Shown here piece by piece: positions 30,501 through 42,408 of a stretch of DNA of 64,000 bases. The stretch is taken from assembly GCF_019649055.1 (NCBI RefSeq), contig NW_026570257.1:62001-126000 (forward strand), read 5' to 3'. The stretch's first letter is position 1; every line of letters begins with the position of its first letter. The position numbers and the translations under genes were made by a program. This DNA comes from Paramacrobiotus metropolitanus. Taxonomy: Eukaryota > Tardigrada > Eutardigrada > Parachela > Macrobiotidae. A model generated the notes under the pieces. It saw only the letters and a program-made list of their open reading frames with translations. It was not told the origin of the DNA and made no database searches.

Positions 30501-32141
30501 CCATCTCCTTTTTTGCACAAAATCAACCTGCGGTCTCGCATCCATAGGCACAGACACAGTTAGCGTCAATAAAATCGCAAATTTCGATGTTTTCTCAGCT
30601 TAATGTATCGCTTTTACAGTTAATCACGGTGTTACATGTTTTCTTGATGTTTGAACTGTCTATAGATCCTGATAAGGAGTGATTCCTTGTATCTGTAGAC
30701 ATTAAGCAATTAAAACCTAAAACCTAAACCTAACCTAATAATTTTTTTAGTTTCTATCACCAGCTCTTGCGGCAAAACTATCCAATGACTTCGCCGACTT
30801 TGCGCGAGAATTGCTATTTTAATGTGATCTGTAACTTGTACTAGCACCTTGCTTCAGTGAATTTATTTCTAATCATGATACTATTTTATGTCATGATTAG
30901 AAATAATTCGAAATCAAACCTAAAATAGTATCATGTGTACAGTAACATTCATAACAAACGCAACGTAAGTAAGATAACATACATACATAACAAGCGTAAC
31001 ACAAGTAACATGACAATCATAACAAGCATAACATAAGTAACATAACATACATAAAACCTTTTTGCACGAACGGCTCGTCATAGTAATCACCGTAACTACA
31101 GTGGAACCTCCTACTTTGAACACCCCCGAACGCTGAACACCTCTGTACCTGAATGAGATCAATCGTGTGTTGTGTAGTAAATCTGCGTTAGTATGATGGT
31201 ACTACGTATATTATAGCTTGATGTGCTATGTGACTAATGATGTACGAGTGTTGTATGAGTACGGTAAAGTGTGTGAATGTAATCTTAAATAAAAAAACAT
31301 ATCCCATTTCATTTAGTCTTACTTAAACACTCATTGCTTTGTTCGCCTATAAAATGGCAGTCTGGTACTGTTTGATACGGGATTTTTTTGGAACTACTTC
31401 TACGAACAATCGACCGAACGTACCACATCAAACCCCCTGCCGAACTCTGCTTTTGATCCAACTCGTATTACTGTAGTCCATTACTGTCTCGATCATTGTG
31501 CTCCACTGGCTACTGGGCCCCGTATAAGCACTCCAGTACGGAGCGCTTTTTTTTTCAAGTCTACGTTGTAGAGACTTGGTGTACAAGTAGTATGTATATT
31601 GTAGGTAATAACAATGGAATTAGTTGAATGTGTGCACTGTACCCATTTGTGTTCATAAGTCATAACGTAATCATGTGAAAAATGGAGCAAAAAAGCCAAT
31701 TTTTCACGTTATTAGACTGGACGCAGTGCGCAGCCGAGCGTTACGCACTGCTTGTACACATACTTTATGCACAAACGGCTATTACAAAATTGGGACACTT
31801 TCATGCTCCACAAGATTGCCGGCCTGCTCGTTGAGCATAACGGCTCATAGGTAATAGTATTATTGGGCTGTGGTATTGCCGTAGCCCCCAAATAGCTAAA
31901 GTTAAATTACTCGTATTACAGTACGTACTCTAGGCGGACACGCCTTAATTTGTCTGTGCATGACCGACGTACAGATTAGCGCGTGATCGACAACAACAAC
32001 AACAATTTTATTCCCCAGATTTTTTCTGGCAGGAACGAGGTGCGCAATGGGTTGAAGTGGCAGGAAGTTAATAAAGTTTATGCTCAGTATTCATCGTAAA
32101 ATAACACAAATGATTTAGTTTCTGAATAATTTCGCGCAAAA
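27515..32141. other. Long intergenic stretch
   Basis: No gene recognised in 4.6 kb. Notable sequences: C-rich stretches with repeated 'AACGCCCC' words at about 27955-28030 and 28260-28330; an 11-bp palindromic hairpin at about 28334-28362; a 13-bp stem at about 30866-30904 whose arm is echoed at 30921-30935; and short ACATAACATAC repeats at 30960-31050. These look like remains of short inverted-repeat elements. Confidence 0.5.
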
Positions 32142-32440
32142 ATGCGGCATTTTTACATCGAAGGCAATATTGCTTCCGGGAAAACAACCCTCTAAATTTG
32201 TTATTAAAACTGCGAGAGCGGGTCGTTTTCGAGCCCGTAGAACAGTAGCAAAATGCGCACCACACCCATGCGGAACTGATTTCCAGCGTTTTGCGCTGCA
32301 GTCCTTGATCGCGAGAGAGAATGCGTACAATATTATTTCCAACAATGAAGGAATGCAACACAAGAGGATTTTCCTAGAGCGATCCCCATACAGCTCCGCT
32401 GCAGTAATGGCTATTAGCGGAGGTTTCGTTACACAGTGAT
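32142..32440 (+). pseudogene. Deoxynucleoside kinase pseudogene
   Basis: Pieces of a deoxynucleoside kinase lie in order but in three different frames. At 32142-32192 an N-terminal strand leads into a P-loop (G-N-I-A-S-G-K-T), ended by TAA at 32193. At about 32206-32245 the 'V-F-E-P-V-E-Q' segment is followed by TAG (32246), where the family has Trp. At about 32275-32437 come a D-F-Q-x-F helix and the 'E-R-S-P-Y-S' motif at 32377-32394, which in active enzymes carries the nucleoside-contacting Glu and Arg. A stop and at least two frame changes rule out a working enzyme. The region between is shorter than in the family. There are no introns, so a processed copy or a decayed single-exon gene are both possible. 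Confidence 0.7.
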
Positions 32441-33159
32441 ACAAAAGGAAAAAAACCAGAAAAGCGTTGAACGACGAGAAAATCTAAGAGAATTTCTGCC
32501 GCCTGCCACTACCGATTTTGACAAGATATTTCGACCGCCCAGTGATGCAGGTGAGGTACTGTACCCGGCTCTTAAGAGCGCTTTCTACTGTCTTGCGAGC
32601 AAAGCCAGATTGCACGTGCTCCGCATTAGCAGAACAAGGAAGTGCGCAGTCGCGACAACGGACGGATGCCTACTTCGGAATTTCGCAAGCCGAATTGCTT
32701 AGCACAAAAAGTGTGATTTTTTACAATTTTCCTACATACACTTTTCCACCTTGAAGAGACAATCACTGTATCTATCCAGTAGGGAGCAGGACCTAGCTGA
32801 GTACAGATCGGAGACTAAGCAGTTCGGGCGAGTTCCATTCAACAATACTCCCGCTACTCGGCTCTATCAAGCAACGCGACTGCCGACTCAGAACTCAGAA
32901 GATCGTAAGGATCACACCAGTTCGATGCCTAACAAACGTTCCCTCCTTTAGTTTCAGTTTACCGATTGTTGCGTGTCAGTTTGGAGGGAGACGACGAATC
33001 AGTGGGAAAGCCACAACATGGCGTACACGTATGGGTATGCGCGATCCAGCTTTACGCTTGTATTATTGTATTTAATGTTGCCAAATTCTCGCTCTTGTAA
33101 CAATTTTGATCCAATCTGCAAAACGGAAATTTCTGTGAGCGAGTGTTGGCGGATCCCAG
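32441..33159. other. Intergenic or 5' part of the Spartan gene
   Basis: No assignable exon. The first coding exon and start codon of Spartan should lie here but I could not place them. A stretch at 32800-32850 resembles part of 5S rRNA only superficially. Confidence 0.4.
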
Positions 33160-34531
33160 AGTAACAATGATCTGTATTTATTCGTGCTTAGAGATCTGCC
33201 AGCTTACGACGAAACTGCTGCCAGTCCGCTAGTCTCCGTCTTCGACTTTGTAAGTTTACTTTGTTCAAAATTTCTTCGTTATTGACCACTTCTTTCATCT
33301 TTATTCCAGGGTAGTCAATGCTTTTTAGAATGGACTTTAGCTTCCTGTTGTTCTTTTGCAGGACACAGATCAGGATACGTTACCAAGCCAAGAGAATGAA
33401 AGATGGAAATCAGGACTGCCCGAAGTATTGTTTTTACATGTGGAACCATGTCCGTCGACCGTCGAGAATCTTGGAGCTGCTGAGCGACCTGCTGTTGCTG
33501 ATTATAGTTCGCGATTGTCGCCAGTGGATCCGGTGTGGGAGATTCTTGACCCAACTCCAGACATACGAGACTTGTTCCGGCAGTTTGATCGGGACTACTT
33601 TGGGAATACTCTCGGAAATGTGAGAGTGAAGTGGTCTAATCGTTTGATGGCGTAAGTTCTAGCCTCGGTCTACTTAGCAGCGTTCTAAGCAGCCATTAAT
33701 TATCCAATGTCAATCTGCTGCATCATTTAATATTTATCATTAAAATCGACAACTGTTTTTTTGGTTTTTTTCAGCCATTAATTATCCAGGAATAGTCAAT
33801 CTGCTGCATCATTTAATATTTATCATTAAAATCGACAACTGTTTTTTTGGTTCGAATTCGTTTAACGTTTCCCCACATTAGCACCGCGTAGTGCTTCTAA
33901 ATTTGAGTTTTTGCAGAGCAGCCGGCGTTTGCTACCCTCGCCGACGTCGGGCAGGACATTACTCCATTGCGCTTAGTTACCCATTGCTAAAGTTCCGTCC
34001 GCGAAAAGACCTTGTTGAGACGTTGCTGCACGAGATGATCCATGCTTTTCACTTCGTGACTGATTACCAAGATCCTGAGGAGGACGATCATGGAGTGGAT
34101 TTTTGCGAGCACCTACTTCGCATCAATAAGCAGATAGGTGCAAACATGGGAGTCTACCATTCTTACCTCGAAGAAGTGGAATATTATCTTCAGCACATAT
34201 GGCGCTGTAATGGCCTTTGCCGTCACACGGAACCACATTTCGGATATGTCCGGAGCGCCCGTAATCTTCCTCAAGTTCTCTCGACGACTGGTGGGCCGAT
34301 CACGCTGCGCAATGTGATGGGGTGTTTATCAAAATTATGGAACCTGAAGGATTCTCCAGCAGTAAACGAAGCGACTTGGATTATAAGGAGATCATCAAGT
34401 TTGGTGAACCACGTGGAGTACAGGGACCTCCGCACTATACAGTTTCGGTATCGAAACTGTCTGGAACCCCCATACCTCCAGGAGCATATTATGCTTTTTT
34501 TGTCGTCATCATTTGCAGATTCACCATATGA
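33160..34531 (+). CDS. SPRTN: Spartan/SPRTN DNA-protein crosslink metalloprotease
   Basis: SPRTN cleaves proteins crosslinked to DNA during replication, in the nucleus. Exons: 33160-33249 (5' boundary uncertain), 33362-33651, and 33917 onward, all with consistent phases. Visible features are the 'D-P-T-P-D' N-terminal motif, the SprT helix with zinc protease signature H-E-M-I-H in exon 3, a third His in the D-D-H-G-x-x-F stretch, and the zinc-ribbon start W-R-C-N-G-x-C. The frame breaks once near 34266-34280. The continuation in the -1 frame carries the expected W-W-x-D-H, Cys and I-K-I-x-E-P-E residues. A coding-looking stretch in yet another frame runs 34528-34680, so the tail may be further disrupted. 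No PIP box or UBZ finger is seen. The lesion may be an assembly indel or real decay. Confidence 0.85.
33690..33852 (+). repeat. Tandem duplication of about 80 bp inside a Spartan intron
   Basis: 33690-33768 is repeated almost exactly at 33772-33852 (a few bases differ after the shared start CAGCCATTAATTATCC). The T-run and CAG at the junction (33767-33774) look like an acceptor, but the functional acceptor is at 33915-33916. Confidence 0.85.
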
Positions 34532-35531
34532 AGCCCACTATGAAGTTTCGGTGCCCCCATCGGCACCTGCATAACCGGAAGGATGTGGATTTTCAGAAGT
34601 TCGACCATTTTGATACATACTGCTGTATTGCCGAAAATGCTGTGAAAGCTCCGTTGCGACCCCGTGTACCAAGTCCTTAACGTAACTTGCGTTTTCGTTC
34701 TCGAGCTGAGTGGAAGGAATGCATGCGCTGTGTGCTGCGTCAACTGTTCGACACTTTTGTTTTATCAAGGTTCTTGGAATCCGAGTGATTAGAACGGAAT
34801 CTTAAAAAAATTTTTCCCTTGCGTCAATCAAAATTTACTAGTGCCCTTTCGCCAAAATTTGGATGACTCGACCTGGTTGCGGGATAATTTCCACTACTTT
34901 TTTTGTGAATTTTGTGTAATTGTTGTGATTTCGTTTGTCTGGTTGCAAAGACAACTGGTAGTACGGGTGAAATTTCGCATTGTGGGTGGTTGCAGTTGAG
35001 GCTTCGGTAAAAAAGTACGGATGACCATGGTTTGGTTCGCTGTTTACCATACAACATGGACAACAATAACGATCTGGAAACTACATATGCTGTTTTTCGC
35101 TTATAACGATACAGTTAGTTCAAAGAACTACTGTATATATAAATATAATCCATATCAAATGGTGCAAAAGCAAGGCGAGCAGCCAAGCAAAATGAACATA
35201 AAGGTCACCAAAAATTTGCACAACATGCAGATGCAATGCAACACGCCTTGTGTGACTGTGTCCCAAAATGAAAAATCTACTGCAACATACGAGTCATTTG
35301 AGAGTGAATTCTTCGCGCGGAGACTGTAGTCGTAAGCACTTGCAAGCAATCGAACGCATGGTCAAGCAAAAACATCTGTAATCTGACTAATCTCAGGCTT
35401 AACAATCAAGGACTTTGCGCTTTCTATATGTGTCACCGTATCACGCATATGATTTTCACGTTTCGAATCGTTACTGTATCTCATTTTCCTGTAATTTCTT
35501 TTCTCACCCCCTCAGAAAATACTGAGTTCTG
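34532..35531. other. Intergenic between Spartan and the GPCR
   Basis: Contains the possible disrupted Spartan tail (to 34680). Otherwise no gene is recognised. Confidence 0.5.
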
Positions 35532-37238
35532 TTACACAGATGAAGAGGCAGTTGGTGGTAACATTTCCCCGGAAAGCGTTGCTGACGACGAGTTGGAATT
35601 TGGCATTTTCATTAACCACAGCTTCCGCCCTGCAGGAGCGTATCGATTCCACCACGTTATCAGCGGTTGTATAAACAAACTGAAAAACTCTTGGCGAAAC
35701 TGCTGATCCATGTTCATGTAGACGAAAAAGGTGAAAACGTAATCGGTGTACATGACCATCCAGACTAACGGCAGCGCCACCGCCCACGACGAATTATCGG
35801 TATCACTGGCCGTGTGGCGGGTTAAATTCATGCACATGAAAATAACAATGGGAAACCGGGAGACAACGAATGATGCAGCACTGTCTAATAAGATCCAGTT
35901 GCTGGCGCAGATTTTTCCAGATTGACATTTTCTTGGGGCGGTGTTCTTATTCTGCACGGAACTTTTTGTAATGCGTTGCTGGGCACGCATGTCGCGGATC
36001 ATGGACTGCCGGTAATGCATAAGAAAAAGGATGACGCCGATGGTTGGAATCAGAATCAGAAAGAATGTTAGCAAAGCCAAGACAATCTAAAATTTAAATA
36101 ATAATTTTTAGCACGTAGGCATTCATTTCTTTCTCAACTTCTACCATGTACTGGTAAAAGACACTGTTTTTGTTTTTACGTGGCTACTGTATATACGTCA
36201 TTATTTGTAATGGATAGAATGCACACTTACTTCGGCCACATACTCCACTCGTTCCCAACGGAGAATCCATTCGGGAAACGTGTCCGCATAGTTAACGAAC
36301 CATGGTTCCACGAAGCAGAACAGGCTAGTTAATGCAGAGAAGATAAACAAGATGACAATAATACGTCGCGCCGTTGAGGCACGCTGGAGAAGTCCAAACC
36401 GGAACGAATCAATTAGAAGGAAGAGCCTTTCAAAAGTAAACGCCACCAACATCCTGCAAAAAGTTCAGTATTAATGGCTGGTGGTCGTTGTTGCGTTTCT
36501 TTGCAAAATGTAACCACTTAGCGAATACCGTGTCTGTGCAGACATGACGGAAGCCGGCGATCGTATGTTTTTATCGTGATCTTGTACTTTAAGTTCTTAT
36601 ATGCTTAAGTTCTTAGAACTTTATAAGAACGATCTACGGAAAGCGCAATTTCGACTTTTTTTATCTTGATAACACCAGCACGCATGACCTTTCATACTTA
36701 GTTGCAGCGCATGCTGACGGCGATGTAAGTCACTATATTGCGTACCAGTCGGCCAGACGCATAAACGTGAACTGAATTCCTTGCATCAGGGAACAGAAAA
36801 TGTCGATAGCAGTATGCCGACCGGTTCCGGAAGTTCTACCCACATCTGATAAAAATCCATAATAAATAATGTAGTTACCAAGCAGCTTATCGGGGAACCC
36901 AGACCATCTGCAAAACCAAAATTAATAAAATATCTATTCTCAGCAATCACCTAATCACATGAGATGCAGTTATTGTTCACCCTTTCATAGTGCCAGAAAT
37001 TATATGCGAAGTAAATTTGAATTTACATAGCGATCAGATCGGATACGGAAGTGGCTAGCATGTAACAGCGCATGGACGTCTGCCGTTTGTAGCGTGTGCG
37101 AGTCAAAATTGTCAGATTCAGTGCGTTTCCCACGCTGCAGAATCCCATTAAGCAAAAGTAAAATATGTGATAAGCCGAATTAGTCTGTGCAATCTGTCCC
37201 TCGTTGTATACATGCGAATCGTTCTTCCCGATTTCCAT
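35532..37238 (-). CDS. Rhodopsin-type G-protein-coupled receptor, four exons
   Basis: Seven-helix plasma membrane receptor. Exons (minus strand): 37238-37027, 36907-36746, 36453-36231 and 36087-35532, all with GT-AG junctions and matching phases. Exon 1 carries an N-glycosylatable N-terminus and TM1 (G-N-x-L-N), then the start of TM2 with S-x-x-D-L. Exon 2 covers the first extracellular loop to early TM3. Exon 3 has F-E-R at the DRY position and TM4. Exon 4 has TM5-TM7 and a Ser-rich tail. This resembles FMRFamide/neuropeptide-type family A receptors of invertebrates, but ligand assignment would be a guess. The DRY motif is replaced by F-E-R, which is seen in many invertebrate peptide receptors. 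Introns are short (119-292 bases). Confidence 0.8.
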
Positions 37239-38740
37239 GTTTTATGTCACTTTTAGTAACTTTCAGGCAGTAAACGATAAATCATAAATGGTTTGTCAAG
37301 TGCCACTAACAAAGCACTAAAAAATGTATGGGCAATTTTTGGATAACAGAATCAAACGCCGGTAGACAGTTTATGACAAGAAGCTGTCATACTCTTACAA
37401 AGTATGTTGTACGTGAGTGCGGCGTGTCTAAAATCACGGAATTTTATTATACTCGTACACAGAATGGCTAAAATTTTATATTTCGAAAAACAACCGTTTT
37501 TTCAGCTTATTGGCGCGTTATGCGTAATATACGGGGGCCTTCCTACTGTCGCAGGTTGTTAGATCTTTGTCTTGGTTTATCAAATAACTCGTATTATTGC
37601 AGTTTTATCATGCGTGAATTAGTGGACGTGAATGACAGCTAGCGCTTCTGATACATATTATAGTGATGATTGGTACTAACAGCAACGATACCTGTTGTTA
37701 TTGTTTAGCCCAAGAATAGCAGATGAGAGTTACAAGCGCCATACTGTCTGATATTCAATCGTCGTTTTCAGCCAAGGAGATTTATTTACACAGCAGCAGA
37801 CGGTGTTTGCCGCAAGCTCGGCAGTCGGCATTGCGTATGACAATCAAACCGTGTCATCAACACCTGATAAAAACGCTGATCTGCCCAGATTGACGCACTG
37901 ACAAGTGACAGCTGTCCATTTCCGGAACGAAAGACTTCTTCCTTGCGGTAGAGTGAATGTACTAAACAAATGTCATCCCGGCTTTGCAGCGGAATATTCT
38001 TTTCTTGAATTGTCTGTACACTTGCTGGTACGCACGATTCAGCGCGAAAATACACTGAAACTGAAATAATAACACTGAAACTACTGAAATACACTGAATT
38101 ACACTGAAACTGAAACACATAATTACACTGAAATTTGCTACATAAAGGCCTGGCAATCAGGTACTGTACCCGTTCAATCATTTGCCCTTCCATCTGGTCG
38201 ATACCCTAAACTATCACAAAAACCTTCCAGTGGCAGAAAATAATTAAAGGTCCTTAACTAGTGCACTGACAAAACTAACTTGCCATTTTGAGATTAGATC
38301 TGAGATACTTAAATCAGAATTTTCTTATTTGATTGATTATACTTAGTACATACCAGGCACGAGTGCGTAATTTCGGATTCAGAAAGCAAGTGCTTGGTAA
38401 GTAACTGCCTTTAAGTTAAACTTAAAATGGGTCTGTATTCGGCAATCGCTGTACTGACATAACCATAAAAACGTTCAGTAAAATAAAAACGAAACGGACT
38501 GCAGCAGATAGAGGGTCCCTATTGACCTTTCGGGCCAATACGAGTTTTCGCCAATGCGCTTCTTTAGTTACTACTCGGATTGTAGTTTCCTTACGCGCGG
38601 AAATGGGGGCACGTATGTCCCTGGTACAATTTTCATATACTAAATTATCTAAATTAGGTTGCAGTTCTTTTTTATATGTGCGTATTGCTTTTTAGGAAAT
38701 GGCTAGAGGCACCCCTTTAGGCCTTTCACGTACGCCCGTT
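37239..38740. other. Intergenic, upstream of the GPCR
   Basis: No gene recognised. At 38050-38135 the words ACACTGAAACTGAAA and ACACTGAA repeat imperfectly. Confidence 0.5.
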
Positions 38741-39128
38741 GTCTATAAGCACCCCCTTTCGCACCCACTTAGATTATACAGATAGCCACCGCTTTTCGAA
38801 TAAATATTCCCTGTACCCTGTCGCGTGCGAAAGTCATAGGAGCCCCCTTATAGAACCCCCAAGTCCGTTGTTATGTTTAAAGGTCGAATTACGAGTATTT
38901 AGACCTTAGAGAATTTTCAGAAAGTCAGTTAAGTTTCCGGTTGTGTAGCGATAGTTGCCCGGCTTAAATCAATGCGAGCCTATGGTTGCGCTTGACAGCG
39001 CGAAATTGTGGAAGGGAACATGCCGGAAAACGCAGTATTCCCCAAAGCTCCCAAAGGGTGCACAAGAGGGTGCCTATAGTAAACAATAAATGCTTACAGT
39101 AGAGGGGATGAAAGGGGTGCTTATAGAC
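38741..39128. mobile_element. Putative MITE with about 19-bp terminal inverted repeats
   Basis: GTCTATAAGCACCCC at 38741 is the inverse complement of the stretch ending at 39128, with one extra C in the left copy. Further GCACCCCTTT / AAAGGGTGC words lie subterminally. The interior of 388 bp has no ORF. A target duplication is not clear. Confidence 0.5.
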
Positions 39129-39857
39129 CCGCCCTTCTTTTTAAGATACGCAGCAGCAGATATTTAAGCAGCAGTACGTATGTAGCAGATAATAACCATT
39201 CGCCAAAGTATATCAATCATGGAAGAAAGACTTATCAGAACGCATAAATAATACGCTCATTAGAGCGCGTAAAATAATCATAATCATTTAAATACTGCAG
39301 CCGGTATCTGCCGATAATCGGAATGCGATAAACACGTGTTTCCGGTAAACTGGATGCATGAATATCAAGCACGTACCAATACACATCTGCTACATTGACG
39401 TGATAATTTACCTTAGGTACCGAGCTCGTACAGTAAATGCCCGAAACGTAGTGGTCATGACACTATATATACCTCTGGTGATTCATCCGAATTAATCTGC
39501 AAAATGTGAACACGTGTACGTAGGAATCTCTCCCAAGAATATCCGGCTGTAATGGCATACGTTAACCTGCCGACTAACCGGCTGCAAACTCGGACATGAA
39601 GATAAGAGAAAACTGCGATAGAAGTTACAGTACGGTTATATAACTTCTGATGGCGCTAACGACATTACAGAAGAGCCGCAGACGATTAAATTTTCCAGGT
39701 TGCGATAACACTATTTAACAACTTTATCGTTGCAGAAGGCAGTACGGAGCGTTTGATCTTTGTAATAATATGGCGACAGCGCAAACCACATTTTACCGAT
39801 CTGCGTATTTACATACACAACCATGGATAATACATGAATTCATGTCTTGATTCAGCC
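39129..39857. other. Intergenic, or intron of the GT92 gene
   Basis: No exon placed. The start codon and any N-terminal membrane anchor of the following enzyme would be expected here or further upstream. Confidence 0.4.
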
Positions 39858-40994
39858 GAAATACTTCCTCACCGCGTGCGCCATGATTAAGGACGAAATG
39901 AACGTCATCCTGGAATGGATCGAGTTCCACCGTATCCAGGGCGTGGAGCACTTTGTCTTCTTCGACGACGCCAGCACCGACGATATCCATCTGCTTCCCC
40001 GTTTGTACGAATCCCTGGGTTATCCCGATCTCGTGGAGATCATCCCGCAGAACTTTAGGAAGCGGAATAAACAGAACGATCATTCGTACCGGGACCACGA
40101 TCAAGGACAGATGCAGGCGTTGAACCACTGCAACTCACGCTTGACCGGTGTCACGGAGTGGTTGCTCGTCACGGACGTCGATGAATTCACGTTCTCCAGC
40201 AAGTACCACACCATTGCGGATTTTATCCGCAACACCACTACCAATGACACGAGACACATCAGCGCCAAAGTCATTCGGTTCGGATCGAACGGTGTCCAGC
40301 ACGAAAACCTTGTACGCTTATCGCTGGATCCGTACACAGACCAAATAACGGTAACCAATGTGTTGCGTAATGGTGATGCGCTACTGACATCTCGGAATCG
40401 TCGACGGGGTCCGTTTCCCGGTCTGGATGCCGATTATCAGAAGCGCTACAACCAGACATGCGCACCGACCAAAAAACCTGATGACTGTCAGCACGCCATT
40501 GGGAAATCCATCTGGCGCCCCACCAGTGCGGGTTGGCCGGGGTGCACTGGTGCGAGAAGATCCCGGATGGAGTGCGGATGAATCCCACGCTGGAGGAGTT
40601 GCGGATTAATCACTACGCGTTCCGCTCGAAGGAGCACGTGGAGAATCTCCCCAAGAACCAGATGGGCAGCATCAAAGGTGGGGTGTTTAATACCTTTGAT
40701 AAAGTGTGGTTCTCCAGTATGGATGATAGTTCCACGGATCCGTATCGATCCGAATTGCTGGCAAGGCTGGAGGCTTTTCCTAGCATTACGATGTTGTATA
40801 AGAAAATCAGAATCGTCAATGCGGAATGGAAGTCTTTGAATCAGTCGTCACGACGAAAGGGTATTGGCAAAGACGGCGGTCGCTTGATAGTTGTTGATTA
40901 TGTTTCCCAAAATTCTTATCGTTTAGTACTTTATAGCATCGGCTTTGTACTGGTTGTGCTACTTGCATCTGGAAGGTTAAAATTTGTCAGATAA
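39858..40994 (+). CDS. GT92 (DUF23) family glycosyltransferase, 5' end missing
   Basis: GT92 enzymes transfer galactose or related sugars to glycans in the Golgi. The exon begins after TTGATTCAG at 39857. Seen in order: Y-F-L-T-A-C-A-M-I-K-D-E, then E-W-I-E-F-H, then the F-F-D-D-A-S strand, then V-T-D-V-D-E-F (the DxD-type metal site), then 'H-W-C' and 'R-I-N-H-Y' near the C-terminal half. The frame breaks once near 40525-40535 (a -1 change), and both sides fit the family. The C-terminus ends in a hydrophobic helix of about 20 residues followed by a basic tail, which is unusual for a family normally anchored at the N-terminus. Similar to the break in Spartan, this may be an assembly indel. 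Confidence 0.8.
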
Positions 40995-41575
40995 AACGGG
41001 GATAAAAATCGAGAGAAAAAATGCGAAACTTGCTGAATTTTACCAATCAAACTTATTTTACCATCTTTCCGCGAAATGGTTTAAATTTTCTGATCCAAAG
41101 GAGATCCAAATAAAATGCAACACAAATTATACATGAAAACGTACACGCGGAGTGACCAAAATATTAGGAAGACATTGATATAGTACATCTCTACGACATT
41201 GTTAAAACGAAGTGGCTATTTTGCCGCAGTGTTTGCGGTAAAATAGCCTTTAACTATTTTGCCGCACTGGGAAAAAATGCGGCAAAATAGCCTTAGCCTT
41301 GTTAAAATAAAGTAATAATTATTATTTCAGGCATGGCGGTTTGCGGATGAACTGAATGTATGCGTATTATCCCGTGAACTGTTGTCAGAGAGAGGAAGTT
41401 GGGAGGCTGTCCCATCGCGACCACGCGATTAACTCCTCCCACAGCCATGTACAGCACAGCCATGTACAGTATGTACATAGTGCAAGCGTTTCTTGTGGGT
41501 CATGTGCAGTACGCATTATGAATCCACATACTAGCAATACATACATGATGATTGTGCGATGAAGTTGTGGAATAG
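40995..41575. other. Intergenic with a double hairpin
   Basis: At 41214-41292 two copies of a hairpin with arms like CTATTTTGCCGCA / TGCGGCAAAATAG follow each other. Nothing else is recognised before the LTR. Confidence 0.6.
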
Positions 41576-42034
41576 TAACGCGCTATGCGTAGTTTGCTCG
41601 TATTACGTACGTGGTATGACGTACGTGTTGTCTGTTCCGTTACGTACGACGTGCTGTTCTTATCTAACGCATTTGGATCGCTAATTGCATCCACGATTCT
41701 GGTTTAACTAATCAGTCTGAAGTTTCTAACTTCAACTAAATCTGTGAGCTTGTTTCTAGCTGAAAGGTCGTGTGACTCTAGGTTAGAAGGAAGTTCATAT
41801 CTCGTTCTGTTCTGTTCTGTTTGTTCGTTCGTTCAGTTTGGTGATTAAACATTTGGGAAGTTCCTGAGTGTTTGGGTTTCGGTAACTTTCGTTAGGCACA
41901 GCAATCCGCTCGTACCTAGCGGAAGTAGGCAGTGGTACCACTTACGGAGTCCAGAGCATATTCCCACTCTACCGATTGAGTAGGTTTGGTCATCTAGTGC
42001 GGTTGTCGCGGTGCGACTTCCGCATAGCATGTCA
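41576..42034 (+). repeat. 5' LTR
   Basis: 459 bp, starts TAACGCGC, ends ATGTCA directly before the primer site. Matches 46325-46783 with about eight substitutions and no indels. Confidence 0.9.
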
Positions 42035-42052
42035 TGGCGCCCAACGGATTTT
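42035..42052 (+). promoter_or_regulatory. Primer binding site, tRNA-Lys type
   Basis: TGGCGCCCAACG directly abuts the 5' LTR and matches the usual complement of the 3' end of a lysine tRNA. Confidence 0.8.
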
Positions 42053-42119
42053 AACAACCCCTGGGAATCTGGATCGTCTGGTAAGTGGTATTGGTTTTTG
42101 GCGTTTTGTGTGGTTGTGT

Positions 42120-42260
42120 TGGTTGACCACGTGGATTCTCAGAGAATCCCGTGAGGCAAGGTTCCTAAGTGAGAACCAGGTGCTTGCCCGCAGTGTGTAC
42201 CGCAGTGACCTTAGAGGGTTGCGCGAGGCACGGTTCCTAAGTGCGAGCCAGGTGCTGGAC
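42120..42260 (+). repeat. Imperfect tandem duplication in the leader
   Basis: Two copies of about 70 bases, each with GAGGCA(A/C)GGTTCCTAAGTG and CCAGGTGCT, lie between the primer site and the first ORF. Confidence 0.7.
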
Positions 42261-42408
42261 GGGAGTCCGTATACTGTACTCGTACTGGTAATTGGTACGG
42301 TGTGTACTGAGAAGTGGTGGCGTAAGCCCTGTTATTCGTGTAGCAGACTTACATCCGGGTTCGGTGACCTGGATTATTTGTCTGTTGTTTTGTCAAGCAG
42401 GTGCAATG

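Noticed and set aside
32790-32860. 5S rRNA-like stretch with GATCGGAGACTAAGCAG
   Set aside because: Only about 30 bases are similar; the A, IE and C boxes and the closing stem are not recognisable.
32905-32935. tRNA B-box-like GTTCGATGCC
   Set aside because: No A box at proper distance and no cloverleaf.
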